A stretch of DNA of 64,000 nt from an uncultured Oscillospiraceae bacterium. Its GTDB lineage: Bacteria > Bacillota > Clostridia > Oscillospirales > Oscillospiraceae. The position numbers were made by a program, and so were the translations under genes. Location: contig CAKUDE010000002.1 in the NCBI GenBank assembly GCA_934645175.1, forward strand, positions 32,366 through 96,365, given 5' to 3'. Positions 16,919 to 24,709 of this stretch are shown here, piece by piece. Positions within the stretch are counted from its first letter, which is position 1. Each line of letters begins with the position of its first letter. The notes below the pieces were generated by a model that was given only the letters and a program-made list of their open reading frames with translations, ran no database searches and was not told the DNA's origin.

Positions 16919-17284
16919 ATGAAGAAAACTCGCAAAAAGGGCTTTACCATCGTAGAGCTCGTCATCGTCATCGCCGTCATCGCCATTCTCGCCGCCGTGC
17001 TGATTCCGACCTTCTCCGGTGTCATTGAGAACGCCAGAAAGTCTGCTGCACAGTCTGAGGCCAAAAATGTTTGGACGCAGTATTGCGTTAAGAACGCCGA
17101 GACTGGCTTTGACACGTTCAGTGGTTATGTCAAGATTGAGAAAAACGGCAGCACGTATTACTTCGCTGTAAATGATGGTCAGTTGGATGTCACTGTTCTT
17201 ACTCAGGCGAGTGATATCGACACCAGTGCGGTTGCTGATTTCCCTGCCATCTTCCCGAAGAAGGCTGCTAACGGCAACGGCTAA
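16919..17284 (+). CDS. Type IV pilin-like protein with prepilin N-terminus (121 aa)
   Basis: The short basic leader MKKTRKKG is followed by FTIVELVIVIAVIAILAAVL, so prepilin peptidase should cut after Gly8; Glu at mature position 5 is kept. After the long helix comes a small beta-rich domain with YVKIEKNGSTYYFAVNDGQL. No pilus ATPase, platform protein or prepilin peptidase is in the window, so assembly must rely on genes elsewhere, if it assembles at all. Codon use after residue 40 is less GC-rich than in the neighbours. Ribosome binding site AAGGAGA; own promoter and terminator. Confidence 0.88.
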   Translation: MKKTRKKGFTIVELVIVIAVIAILAAVLIPTFSGVIENARKSAAQSEAKNVWTQYCVKNAETGFDTFSGYVKIEKNGSTYYFAVNDGQLDVTVLTQASDIDTSAVADFPAIFPKKAANGNG

Positions 17285-17324
17285 TAATCCAACCAACTCT
17301 TTTTAGCTTCATATCCCCGCGCGG

Positions 17325-17348
17325 GCGCCCGGCTTTGCCGGGCGCTTT
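17325..17348 (+). terminator. Terminator after the pilin-like gene
   Basis: GCGCCCGGC, loop TTT, GCCGGGCGC, then TTTGCATTTG; forty bases after the stop codon. Confidence 0.7.
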
Positions 17349-17363
17349 GCATTTGCCGCCGAC

Positions 17364-17544
17364 TGTCATTGCGAGGGCGGCTCTGCCGCCCGTGGCAATC
17401 TCGTGTGTATACTGTCATTGCGAGACTTGCGTCAGCAAGTCGTGGCAATCTCTTGTAAGTCTCTGCATCAGATTGCCGCGTCGCTCCGCTCCTCGCAATG
17501 ACACAGGGGGAGAGTGCCGCGTCGCTTCGCTCCTCGCAATGACA
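17364..17544. repeat. REP-like palindromic repeat, locus 6
   Basis: It carries the stems GGCGGctctGCCGCC and ACTTGcgtcagCAAGT, then an AGATTGCCGCGTCGCTCCG end half and one tandem end copy. It fills the gap before the MATE gene. Confidence 0.85.
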
Positions 17545-17578
17545 CGCGCACTGAAAGACCCGACGCAGGAATTTCCTC

Positions 17579-17607
17579 TTGCATTTTTTCGGTGTTTGGG
17601 CTATAAT
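17579..17607 (+). promoter_or_regulatory. Promoter of the first MATE gene
   Basis: TTGCAT (17579-17584), 17-bp spacer, TATAAT (17602-17607). Confidence 0.75.
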
Positions 17608-17658
17608 AGTCCGAGTTTGCGTTTTTGAAAAACGGACGATTCAATAAAAGGAAAGTGA

Positions 17659-19083
17659 GTGATCGTCTTGAGCGATTTGCGAGAAAACAAGATGGGCGTG
17701 ATGCCCGTTGGTCGCCTGCTGCTGACAATGGCGCTGCCGATGGCGCTGTCGATGCTCGTGCAGGCGCTTTATAATGTTGTGGACAGCGTGTTCGTCTCAC
17801 GCATTTCCGACGTGGACAATAATGCGCTGACCGCCGTTTCGCTGGCCTTCCCGGTGCAGAATATCATGATCGGCCTTGCCACCGGTATCGGCGTGGGCGT
17901 CAACGCCCTGCTTTCGCGCGGTCTGGGCGAAAAGAATCAGGAGCAGGTCAACCGCTCCGCGCTCAACGGCCTGCTGCTGGCCTGCTTCGGCATCGTCCTG
18001 ACGATGCTCTTCGGCGTGTTCTGCGCGGAGCCGTTCATGCGCTCGCAGACCGAAAACACGGTTATCATCCGCTACGGTGTGCAGTATATCCGCGTGATCA
18101 CGCTGGCCTCCTTCGGCATTTTCGGCGAGATTCTGTTTGAACGTCTGCTTCAGGCAACCGGCCGCACGAGCTATACCATGCTTACGCAGGGCATCGGCGC
18201 GATCATCAACATCATCCTCGACCCGATTCTGATCTTCGGTATGTTCGGCCTGCCGCGCATGGAGGTGCTCGGCGCTGCGCTGGCGACCGTGTTCGGTCAG
18301 ATCGTCGCCTTTGTCATCGCGGTCATTTTGAATCTGAAGAAGAATCACGACGTTCGCCTGTCGCTGCGCGGCTTCCGCCCGCATGGGCCGACGATCCGCC
18401 GCATCCTCGGCGTGGGTATCCCTTCGGTCATCATGGTTGCCATCGGCTCGCTGATGTATTATTGCTTCAATCTCGTCCTCGGCCGTTACGACGCCGTTTC
18501 TCCCGGATTGGGCGAGGTCGGCTCGACGGTGTTCGGCGCCTATTTTAAGCTCCAGAGCTTCGTGTTCATGCCCGTGTTCGGCATCAATAACGCGCTGCTG
18601 GCCATCGTCTCCTACAACTACGGCGCGCGCCGCCCGGATCGCATCAAAAGCGTGATCAAATGCGGCGTGGCGGCGACCTGCACGCTGATGCTGATCGGCA
18701 TTACCGTTTTCCAGCTCTTCCCGGAGCAGCTTCTCGGCTTCTTCAATCCCAGCGGACAGATGCTGGAGATCGGCGTTCATGCGCTGCGCATTCTGTGCCT
18801 CCCGTTCATCTTTGCGGGCATGGGCATTGTGTTCGGCGGCGTGTTCCAGGCGCTCGGCAAGAGCATCTACAGTATGTTCGTCTCCATCGCGCGGCAGCTT
18901 GTTGCACTCATTCCGGCGGCGTACCTGCTTTCGCTGAGCGGGAATATCGACGCGGTGTGGTTCGCCTTCCCCATTGCCGAGATCGTTTCGGCTACGCTCA
19001 GCGTCGTTATGTTTATCACGATCTATCGTCAGAAGATCAAACCTCTGGGCGAAAAGGGGCTTGAAAACACCCCGCTTGCGTGA
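17659..19083 (+). CDS. MATE family efflux transporter (474 aa, GTG start)
   Basis: It is a twelve-helix cation-coupled exporter of the multidrug and toxic compound extrusion family, built of two similar halves. Characteristic stretches are LPMALSMLVQALYNVVDSVF at residues about 30-49 and NNALLAIVSYNYGARRPDRI near 313-332. Length fits. The GTG at 17659 follows AAAGGAAA; a TTG nine bases later is possible. The product is not closely paired with the aro operon, which has its own promoter near this gene's end. The substrate is unknown. Confidence 0.9.
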   Translation: MIVLSDLRENKMGVMPVGRLLLTMALPMALSMLVQALYNVVDSVFVSRISDVDNNALTAVSLAFPVQNIMIGLATGIGVGVNALLSRGLGEKNQEQVNRSALNGLLLACFGIVLTMLFGVFCAEPFMRSQTENTVIIRYGVQYIRVITLASFGIFGEILFERLLQATGRTSYTMLTQGIGAIINIILDPILIFGMFGLPRMEVLGAALATVFGQIVAFVIAVILNLKKNHDVRLSLRGFRPHGPTIRRILGVGIPSVIMVAIGSLMYYCFNLVLGRYDAVSPGLGEVGSTVFGAYFKLQSFVFMPVFGINNALLAIVSYNYGARRPDRIKSVIKCGVAATCTLMLIGITVFQLFPEQLLGFFNPSGQMLEIGVHALRILCLPFIFAGMGIVFGGVFQALGKSIYSMFVSIARQLVALIPAAYLLSLSGNIDAVWFAFPIAEIVSATLSVVMFITIYRQKIKPLGEKGLENTPLA

Positions 19084-19089
19084 TATAAT
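19061..19089 (+). promoter_or_regulatory. Promoter inside the MATE 3' end, driving the aro operon
   Basis: TTGAAA (19061-19066), 17-bp spacer, TATAAT (19084-19089). It overlaps the last codons of the MATE gene, so a hairpin at 19109-19141 lies in the leader of the new transcript. Confidence 0.7.
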
Positions 19090-19108
19090 CGACACAACAC
19101 GGAATACG

Positions 19109-19141
19109 AACGGGCTGCACGGTTTCGTGCGGCCCGTTTTT
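19109..19141 (+). terminator. Hairpin terminator or attenuator ahead of aroB
   Basis: AACGGGCTGCAC, loop GGTTTC, GTGCGGCCCGTTTTT. It can end MATE transcripts but sits only about 15 bases after the expected start of the aro transcript, so it could also attenuate it. Confidence 0.75.
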
Positions 19142-19156
19142 GATCAAGGGGATATT

Positions 19157-20194
19157 ATGACATTTGACTATACAGCCGCGGGGGAGCGCTGCCGCGTCGT
19201 CCTTGGCCGCGGGACGCTTGCGCACCTCGGCGCGGAGCTGGCCGTGCTTGCGCCGCACAGCCGGGCGATGATCGTGACCGACAAGACCGTCGCGCCGCTG
19301 TACCTGGAGCGGGTGCGCGACAGTCTCCGGACGGCGGACATCGATTCCGAGGCCGTGCTGCTCCGTCCCGGAGAATCCGCCAAAACGGCGGAGAGCTATG
19401 TGGAGCTTCTGTGCCGCCTGGCCGATGCCGGTTTGACCCGCAGCGACACGGTTCTTGCGCTCGGCGGCGGTGTGATCGGCGACCTGGCGGGCTTTGCCGC
19501 CGCGACCTATCTGCGCGGCATTCGATTTGTCCAGCTCCCGACCACGCTTCTGGCCATGGCGGACGCCTGTATCGGCGGGAAATGCGCCATCGACCTGCCT
19601 GCCGGAAAAAATCTGGCGGGCGCGTTCCACCAGCCCGCGCTGAGCCTCTGCGACGTCTCTCTGCTCGACAGCCTCCCGCCGGAGCTGCTGCGCGAGGGCT
19701 GCGCGGAATTGATAAAGATCGCAATTCTGTTTGATCCGACCCTGTTTGCACACTTGGAACGCTTCGGCCCGGACTTTGACCGGGAGTGGGCCGTTGCGTG
19801 CGCGCTGCGCCACAAGGCGCGGCTGGTCAGCGAGGATCCCTTCGACACCGGCGTCCGTCGGCTCCTGAATCTCGGCCACACCCTCGGTCACGCCATCGAA
19901 GCGTGCAGCGGTTTTTCCGAGCTGCACGGCAATGCCGTCTCCGTCGGGCTGGCGGCAATGGCGCGCGGCTTCTGCCGCGACAGCCAACGAATTCTTGCAC
20001 TGTTAGATGCTTTTTCGCTCCCGACTACGACAAAATATTCCGCTGCGGCGCTGGCAAGGGCCGCGCTGCATGATAAAAAGCGCAGCGGTGCGACGCTGCA
20101 TCTGATCGTTCCGCGAGAGATCGGACGCTGCGAGATTGTGGACTACCCCGCAGACCGGATCGCGGCGCTTTGGGAGGAGGTGCTGGGGGTATGA
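19157..20194 (+). CDS. aroB: 3-dehydroquinate synthase (345 aa)
   Basis: It converts DAHP to 3-dehydroquinate, the second step of the shikimate pathway, using NAD+ and a metal. The glycine-rich LALGGGVIGDLAGFAAATYL (near 95-114), KCAIDLPAGKNLAGAFHQP and the metal-binding NLGHTLGHAIE are present; length fits. The ATG at 19157 follows AAGGGG; the frame continues upstream through the MATE gene but is not coding there. It heads a tightly overlapping operon whose DAHP synthase is missing from this window. Confidence 0.96.
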   Translation: MTFDYTAAGERCRVVLGRGTLAHLGAELAVLAPHSRAMIVTDKTVAPLYLERVRDSLRTADIDSEAVLLRPGESAKTAESYVELLCRLADAGLTRSDTVLALGGGVIGDLAGFAAATYLRGIRFVQLPTTLLAMADACIGGKCAIDLPAGKNLAGAFHQPALSLCDVSLLDSLPPELLREGCAELIKIAILFDPTLFAHLERFGPDFDREWAVACALRHKARLVSEDPFDTGVRRLLNLGHTLGHAIEACSGFSELHGNAVSVGLAAMARGFCRDSQRILALLDAFSLPTTTKYSAAALARAALHDKKRSGATLHLIVPREIGRCEIVDYPADRIAALWEEVLGV

Positions 20195-21441
20195 TTCAGC
20201 GGCTCTCACCGAGGAGAATCGGCGGGCGTTTCTGCGCCGTCGTCTCCAAATCCCACGCGCAGCGGGCGCTGCTCTGCGCCGCGCTTGCCGACCGTCCGGC
20301 CACCTATGTCTGCGGCGCGCTTCCACAGGACGTGGAGGCCATGCTGCGCTGCCTGTCCGCGCTCGGCGCGGAGGTCACGCACGGGCAAAACGCCGTCACC
20401 GTCCGCCCCCCGGAGCTGCCGCGCGGCGATATCACGCTTGACTGCGGCGAGAGCGGCGCAACGCTGCGGTTTCTTCTTCCCGTCGCGGCGGCGCTCGGCG
20501 TCAGTGCAGAGTTTGTCCTGCATGGGCGTCTGGCGGAGCGGCCGATCGACACGCTGTTGTCGCTGCTGAACGCCAACGGCTGCACCGCCGTCAAGACGGG
20601 CGAACGGATTACCTGCGAGGGAAGGCTGCGCAGCGGCGTGTTTGCGCTGCCCGGCGACATCAGCTCGCAGTACGTCTCCGGCCTTCTGTTCGCGCTTCCG
20701 CTGTTGCCGGGCGATTCGGAGATCCGTCTGACCTCCGCGCCGGAATCGGAGGGCTACATTGCCATGACGCTGGAGATGCTGGAGCGCTTTTCCGTCCGTG
20801 CGGCGAAAACGCCCTCCGGCTGGTACATTCCCGGCGGGCAGCAATACCGTTCCTGCGGGCGAATTGCCGCCGAGGGGGACTGGTCGGCGGCGTCGATGTT
20901 CTTCTGCGCGGGCGCATTTTCCGCGCCTGTTGTCTATGAGGGCCTGCCGGACGCCACGATGCAGCCCGACCGCCGTCTGCCGGAGCTGCTGCGTGAGTTC
21001 GGTGCGGAGGTGTCCTTCGACGGTATACTGTGGCGCGTTAACCCCGCGCGGCTTCACGGCATTTGCATCGATGCCGGGGGTACTCCCGACCTTGTTCCCG
21101 CGCTGGCGCTTACGGCCACGGCAGCGGAGGGCGAAACGCGTATTTTCGGCGCGGCACGTCTGCGCTATAAAGAAAGCGACCGTCTGCGGAGCATTTGCGA
21201 GGTGCTGACACGGCTCGGTGCTTCGGTCAGACAGACGGACGACGGGCTGCGTATCGTCGGCTCGCCGCTTTCGGGCGGCGAGGTGGATCCGCAAAACGAC
21301 CACCGCATCGCAATGCTTGCAGGCGTTGCATCGGCGCGCTGCGTGCAGTCGGTTTCCGTGCGCCGCAGCGAGTGCGCCGCAAAATCCTATCCGGATTTCT
21401 GGCGCGATCTGAAACAGAACAGCAGGGAGCGCGAACCATGA
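20191..21441 (+). CDS. aroA: 3-phosphoshikimate 1-carboxyvinyltransferase, EPSP synthase (416 aa)
   Basis: It joins shikimate-3-phosphate with phosphoenolpyruvate. Motifs: VVSKSHAQRALLCAAL (near 16-31), CGESGATLRFLLPVAAAL (near 90) and the late ARLRYKESDRLRSI. Length is slightly short of the 425-430 common in the family. The ATG overlaps the aroB stop (ATGA), and its end overlaps aroC in the same way, so translation is coupled through the operon. Confidence 0.95.
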   Translation: MIQRLSPRRIGGRFCAVVSKSHAQRALLCAALADRPATYVCGALPQDVEAMLRCLSALGAEVTHGQNAVTVRPPELPRGDITLDCGESGATLRFLLPVAAALGVSAEFVLHGRLAERPIDTLLSLLNANGCTAVKTGERITCEGRLRSGVFALPGDISSQYVSGLLFALPLLPGDSEIRLTSAPESEGYIAMTLEMLERFSVRAAKTPSGWYIPGGQQYRSCGRIAAEGDWSAASMFFCAGAFSAPVVYEGLPDATMQPDRRLPELLREFGAEVSFDGILWRVNPARLHGICIDAGGTPDLVPALALTATAAEGETRIFGAARLRYKESDRLRSICEVLTRLGASVRQTDDGLRIVGSPLSGGEVDPQNDHRIAMLAGVASARCVQSVSVRRSECAAKSYPDFWRDLKQNSREREP

Positions 21442-22514
21442 GCAATTCCGTCGGAACTCTTTTGAAAATTACCCTGTTCGGCGAGTCGCACGGCCCGGCG
21501 GTCGGAGTCGTGCTCGACGGCTTTCCCGCGGGCTTTGCTCCGGATTTCGACGCGCTGCAGGCGTTTCTCGACCGCCGCGCCCCCGGTCGGAGCGAGCTTT
21601 CCACGCCGCGCCCGGAGTCGGATCAACCCGAATTTCTCAGCGGCTTTTACCGCGGCCGCACAAACGGCGCACCGATCACGGCGGTCCTCCGGAACCGGAA
21701 TGCGCATTCCGAGGCGTATGACGGGCTGAACGGCTTTTTCCGACCCTCGCACGCCGATTTTCCGGCGTATGTGAAGTTCTCCGGGCAAAACGATCCGAAC
21801 GGCGGCGGGCATTTTTCCGGCCGTCTGACGGCGGCGCTCTGCGCTGCGGGCGGGCTTTGCCTGCAATGGCTGGAGCGGATGAATATACGGATTTTTTCGC
21901 ATATTTTTCAAATCGGCGCCGTGACGGACGCCGCCTTTGATCCGCTCTCGCCGCAGCCGGCGGCGCACGGTATGGCGTTGCGGACGCTCGACCCCGCCGC
22001 CGCGCAGGCGATGCGCGACGAAATATTGCGGGCGAAATCGCAGGGCGATTCCGTCGGCGGGAGCGTTGAGTGCGCCGTGACGGGACTGCCGGTCGGTGTC
22101 GGCGAGCCGCCCTTCGACGGTCTGGAAAACCGGCTGGCGCAGCTTCTGTTTGCAATTCCCGCCGTGAAGGGCGTGGAGTTCGGCAGCGGCTTTTCTGCAG
22201 CCGCCATGTGCGGAAGCGCCCACAACGACGCAATGTTCCGCGACGCGCTCGGGGCCGTCCGCACGCGGACAAATCACGCCGGCGGGATCCTCGGCGGCCT
22301 GTCGAACGGGATGCCGCTCCTGTTTCGGGTTGCAATCAAGCCCACGCCGTCCGTTTCCCTGCCGCAGGAGAGCGTTTCTCCCGTGGATTCGGGTATGCTG
22401 CGCATTGCCGGACGACACGATCCCTGCATTGTCCCGCGCGCGCTGCCCTGTGTGGAGGCGGCTGCCGCAATCGCTTTGACGGATCTGATCCTGGAGGGAC
22501 GCAAATGGAATTAA
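21438..22514 (+). CDS. aroC: Chorismate synthase (358 aa)
   Basis: It converts EPSP to chorismate using reduced FMN. Signature stretches are LFGESHGPAVGVVLDG (near 13-28), GHFSGRLTAALCAAGG and, in the second half, GAVRTRTNHAGGILGGLSNG with the flavin-binding NHAGG. Length agrees with the family. The ATG at 21438 overlaps the aroA stop; the 3' end overlaps the next gene by ten bases. This completes the chorismate branch together with its operon partners. Confidence 0.96.
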   Translation: MSNSVGTLLKITLFGESHGPAVGVVLDGFPAGFAPDFDALQAFLDRRAPGRSELSTPRPESDQPEFLSGFYRGRTNGAPITAVLRNRNAHSEAYDGLNGFFRPSHADFPAYVKFSGQNDPNGGGHFSGRLTAALCAAGGLCLQWLERMNIRIFSHIFQIGAVTDAAFDPLSPQPAAHGMALRTLDPAAAQAMRDEILRAKSQGDSVGGSVECAVTGLPVGVGEPPFDGLENRLAQLLFAIPAVKGVEFGSGFSAAAMCGSAHNDAMFRDALGAVRTRTNHAGGILGGLSNGMPLLFRVAIKPTPSVSLPQESVSPVDSGMLRIAGRHDPCIVPRALPCVEAAAAIALTDLILEGRKWN

Positions 22515-22762
22515 CGACGCTGCGCCGCGAGATCGACGAGATCGACCGTGAGCTGCTTACCCTGTATCTCCGCCGGGCGGCGCTTTCCGACCGGATCGGC
22601 GCATATAAAAAAAGCGTCGGCGCACCGGTTTACCAACCGGAGCGCGAGACGGAAAAGCTCCGCGCGCTGACTGCCGGCCTGTCGGCGGAGGAAGCCGCAG
22701 AGGTCGAAGCGCTGTTCCGGACGCTCTTTTTGCTCAGCCGGAAACGGCAGGAGGCGCTATGA
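22505..22762 (+). CDS. Chorismate mutase, AroQ class (85 aa)
   Basis: It rearranges chorismate to prephenate, the first step to Phe and Tyr. The three-helix AroQ fold is evident: LRREIDEIDRELLTLYLRRA near the N-terminus, with the conserved Arg and Glu, then the KKSVGAPVYQPERE loop and a C-terminal helix ending LSRKRQ. The protein is a stand-alone domain, not fused to prephenate dehydratase. It overlaps aroC by ten bases and the next gene by four. Confidence 0.93.
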   Translation: MELTTLRREIDEIDRELLTLYLRRAALSDRIGAYKKSVGAPVYQPERETEKLRALTAGLSAEEAAEVEALFRTLFLLSRKRQEAL

Positions 22763-23976
22763 GCCGCTACGGTCTGCTCGGGCGACGCCTGACGCATAGT
22801 TATTCACCGCAGCTTCATGCGCTGCTCGGAAATCCCGACTATACACTGTTTCCGGTCGAGCCGGAGGCGCTTGCGGATTTCTTCTCTGCGGGAGAATTTG
22901 ACGGGATCAATGTCACGATCCCCTATAAGCGCGATGCGCTGCGCTTCTGCGCGTCGCTTTCGCCGCAGGCACGGGCCGTCGGCGCGGTCAATACCGTCGT
23001 CCGCCGCCCCGACGGGACGCTTTACGGCGACAACACGGATATTGACGGCTTTACCGCGCTGCTGGCGCTTGCGGGCGGCGTGTGTCCCGGCGAAAAGGCG
23101 CTGGTGCTCGGCTCGGGCGGCGCGTCGCAGACGGTGCGGTATGTGCTTTCCGGCGCGGGCGCGGAAGTGGTTACGATCTCCCGCAGCGGAGCGGATCACT
23201 ACGGAAATATCGAGCGCCACGCGGATGCAGTGCTTCTTGTCAACGCGACGCCGGTCGGGATGTACCCGCAGACGGCGGCGCAGCCGCTTTGCCTGACACG
23301 TCTGCCGCGCCTTCGCGCCGTGATCGACCTGATCTATAACCCCCTGCGCACAAGGCTGCTTCAGCAGGCGCAGGCGCTGGGAATGCGCGCCGTCGGCGGG
23401 CTGGCCATGCTTGTCGCGCAGGGCGCGGCGGCGCATGAGCGCTTCGGCTTCGGTACGGTCGATGCGGCGCGGCAGGCCGGGATTCTGCGGCGGCTGCGCG
23501 GGCAGATGGAAAATCTGCTTCTGATCGGAATGCCCGGCAGCGGCAAGACCACCGTCGGCCGCCTGCTTGCGGAAAGACTGAACAGAGAGTTTTATGATTG
23601 TGACGAGGTGTTTTCGGCACAATTCGGCAGCTCTGCGGCGGATTATCTTGCCCGCTTCGGCGAAGCGGATTTCCGCCTTCACGAGACCCGGGTGCTTGCC
23701 GGGCTCTCGTACCGCTCCGGCTGCGTTATCGCCACGGGCGGCGGCTGCGTCACGCGCAGGGAAAACGATGCGCTGCTGCGCGAAAACAGCCGCGTCCTCT
23801 GGCTGCAGCGCGACCTGTCGCGCCTGGCATCGGACGGCCGCCCGCTTTCTCTGCGTGACGGCGCGGAGGCGCTCTGGCTGCAGCGCCGCGCGCGCTACGC
23901 GGCGCTGGCCGACGATACGGTCGGGAACAACGGCGCGCTGTCGCAGACGATTGAAACAATATTGGAGATTCTATGA
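22759..23976 (+). CDS. aroE/aroK: Shikimate dehydrogenase-shikimate kinase fusion (405 aa)
   Basis: Two pathway enzymes are joined in one polypeptide. Residues 1-250 are AroE: Lys57 in TIPYKRDA, Asn78 in GAVNTV and Asp94 in DNTDIDG are the shikimate-binding catalytic residues, and VLGSGGASQTV (117-127) is the NADPH loop. Residues 251-405 are AroK, with the P-loop GMPGSGKTT (257-265), DCDEVF and the ATGGGCVTR substrate motif. The domain linker is short (RRLRGQMEN). Start overlaps the chorismate mutase stop (ATGA). Fusions of this order occur in some Clostridia. Confidence 0.95.
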   Translation: MSRYGLLGRRLTHSYSPQLHALLGNPDYTLFPVEPEALADFFSAGEFDGINVTIPYKRDALRFCASLSPQARAVGAVNTVVRRPDGTLYGDNTDIDGFTALLALAGGVCPGEKALVLGSGGASQTVRYVLSGAGAEVVTISRSGADHYGNIERHADAVLLVNATPVGMYPQTAAQPLCLTRLPRLRAVIDLIYNPLRTRLLQQAQALGMRAVGGLAMLVAQGAAAHERFGFGTVDAARQAGILRRLRGQMENLLLIGMPGSGKTTVGRLLAERLNREFYDCDEVFSAQFGSSAADYLARFGEADFRLHETRVLAGLSYRSGCVIATGGGCVTRRENDALLRENSRVLWLQRDLSRLASDGRPLSLRDGAEALWLQRRARYAALADDTVGNNGALSQTIETILEIL

Positions 23977-24401
23977 AAATTCTTGTACTGAACGGGCCGA
24001 ATCTGAACCTTCTCGGCCGGCGTGAGCCGCAGATCTACGGGCAGAGGAGCTACGCACAGCTTGTTGCATTTATCGAAGCGGCGGCGGCGAAGCTGGGCTG
24101 CGGCGTCGAGGTGCGTCAGACGAACCACGAGGGCGTGCTGATCGACTGGATCCAGCAGGCCGAGGGCGTTTTTGACGGGATCGTTCTCAACGCGGGCGGC
24201 TATACGCACACCTCCGTCGCGATTTTGGATGCGCTTCGTGCCGTTTCCTGCCCTGCCGTGGAGGTGCATCTGTCGGACATTCAAGCGCGCGAGCCCTTCC
24301 GCCGCCTGTCCTACGCGGCGATGGGCTGCGTGGCCTCCTACATCGGCTATGGGTTCGACGGCTACCGAATGGCGCTGGAGCGCCTGCTCCGCTCCTCGTA
24401 A
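23973..24401 (+). CDS. aroQ: 3-dehydroquinate dehydratase, type II (142 aa)
   Basis: It removes water from 3-dehydroquinate to give 3-dehydroshikimate. Visible: NGPNLNLLGRREPQIYG with the catalytic Tyr22 and Arg17, NHEGVLIDWI, NAGGYTHTSVAI and the VEVHLSD histidine. The start overlaps the aroE/aroK stop. The last residues (RLLRSS) and the stop codon fall inside an intergenic repeat end (CTCCTCGTAATGAC), so the repeat appears to have replaced the original 3' end of the gene. The dodecameric core should be unaffected. Confidence 0.95.
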   Translation: MKILVLNGPNLNLLGRREPQIYGQRSYAQLVAFIEAAAAKLGCGVEVRQTNHEGVLIDWIQQAEGVFDGIVLNAGGYTHTSVAILDALRAVSCPAVEVHLSDIQAREPFRRLSYAAMGCVASYIGYGFDGYRMALERLLRSS

Positions 24402-24504
24402 TGACGCGCAGGCATTGTCATTGCGAGGCCACGTCAGTGGCCGTGGCAATCTCCTGTAAGACGCTGCATCAGATTGCCGCGTCGCTTCGCTCTCCGGAAC
24501 GACA
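24386..24504. repeat. REP-like palindromic repeat, locus 7, overlapping the aroQ stop
   Basis: A CCTCGTAATGAC end half covers the aroQ stop codon. It is followed by a TGTCATTGCGAGG half with stem CCACgtcaGTGG and an AGATTGCCGCGTCGCTTCG end half. Confidence 0.85.
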
Positions 24505-24534
24505 CGGGGAAAGGTTTTCCGGCACGATGAACGG

Positions 24535-24565
24535 ACATCCCCCGGCGCACAGCGCCGGGGGATGT
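24535..24565. terminator. Perfect 14-bp hairpin between aroQ and the second MATE gene
   Basis: ACATCCCCCGGCGC, loop ACA, GCGCCGGGGGATGT. No T-run follows, so it may be a terminator of weak efficiency or another structured site. Confidence 0.5.
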
Positions 24566-24647
24566 CTGCGTGTCCGGGACGCTCCCGATTTGCGCCGGTT
24601 CCGGTCGGCAACCGTCCGCCGGTGCCGGGCTGCGCGAAAATGCGGGC

Positions 24648-24675
24648 TTGCTTTTTTGCCGAATCCTGCTATAAT
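24648..24675 (+). promoter_or_regulatory. Promoter of the MATE-ABC exporter operon
   Basis: TTGCTT (24648-24653), 16-bp spacer, TATAAT (24670-24675). Confidence 0.65.
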
Positions 24676-24709
24676 GAATTAGATATCATCATATACAGAG
24701 GAAAAAACA

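Noticed and set aside
17797..19095. Minus-strand reading frame of 432 codons over the MATE gene
   Set aside because: Antisense of a membrane protein; the translation is full of charged residues and matches no family.
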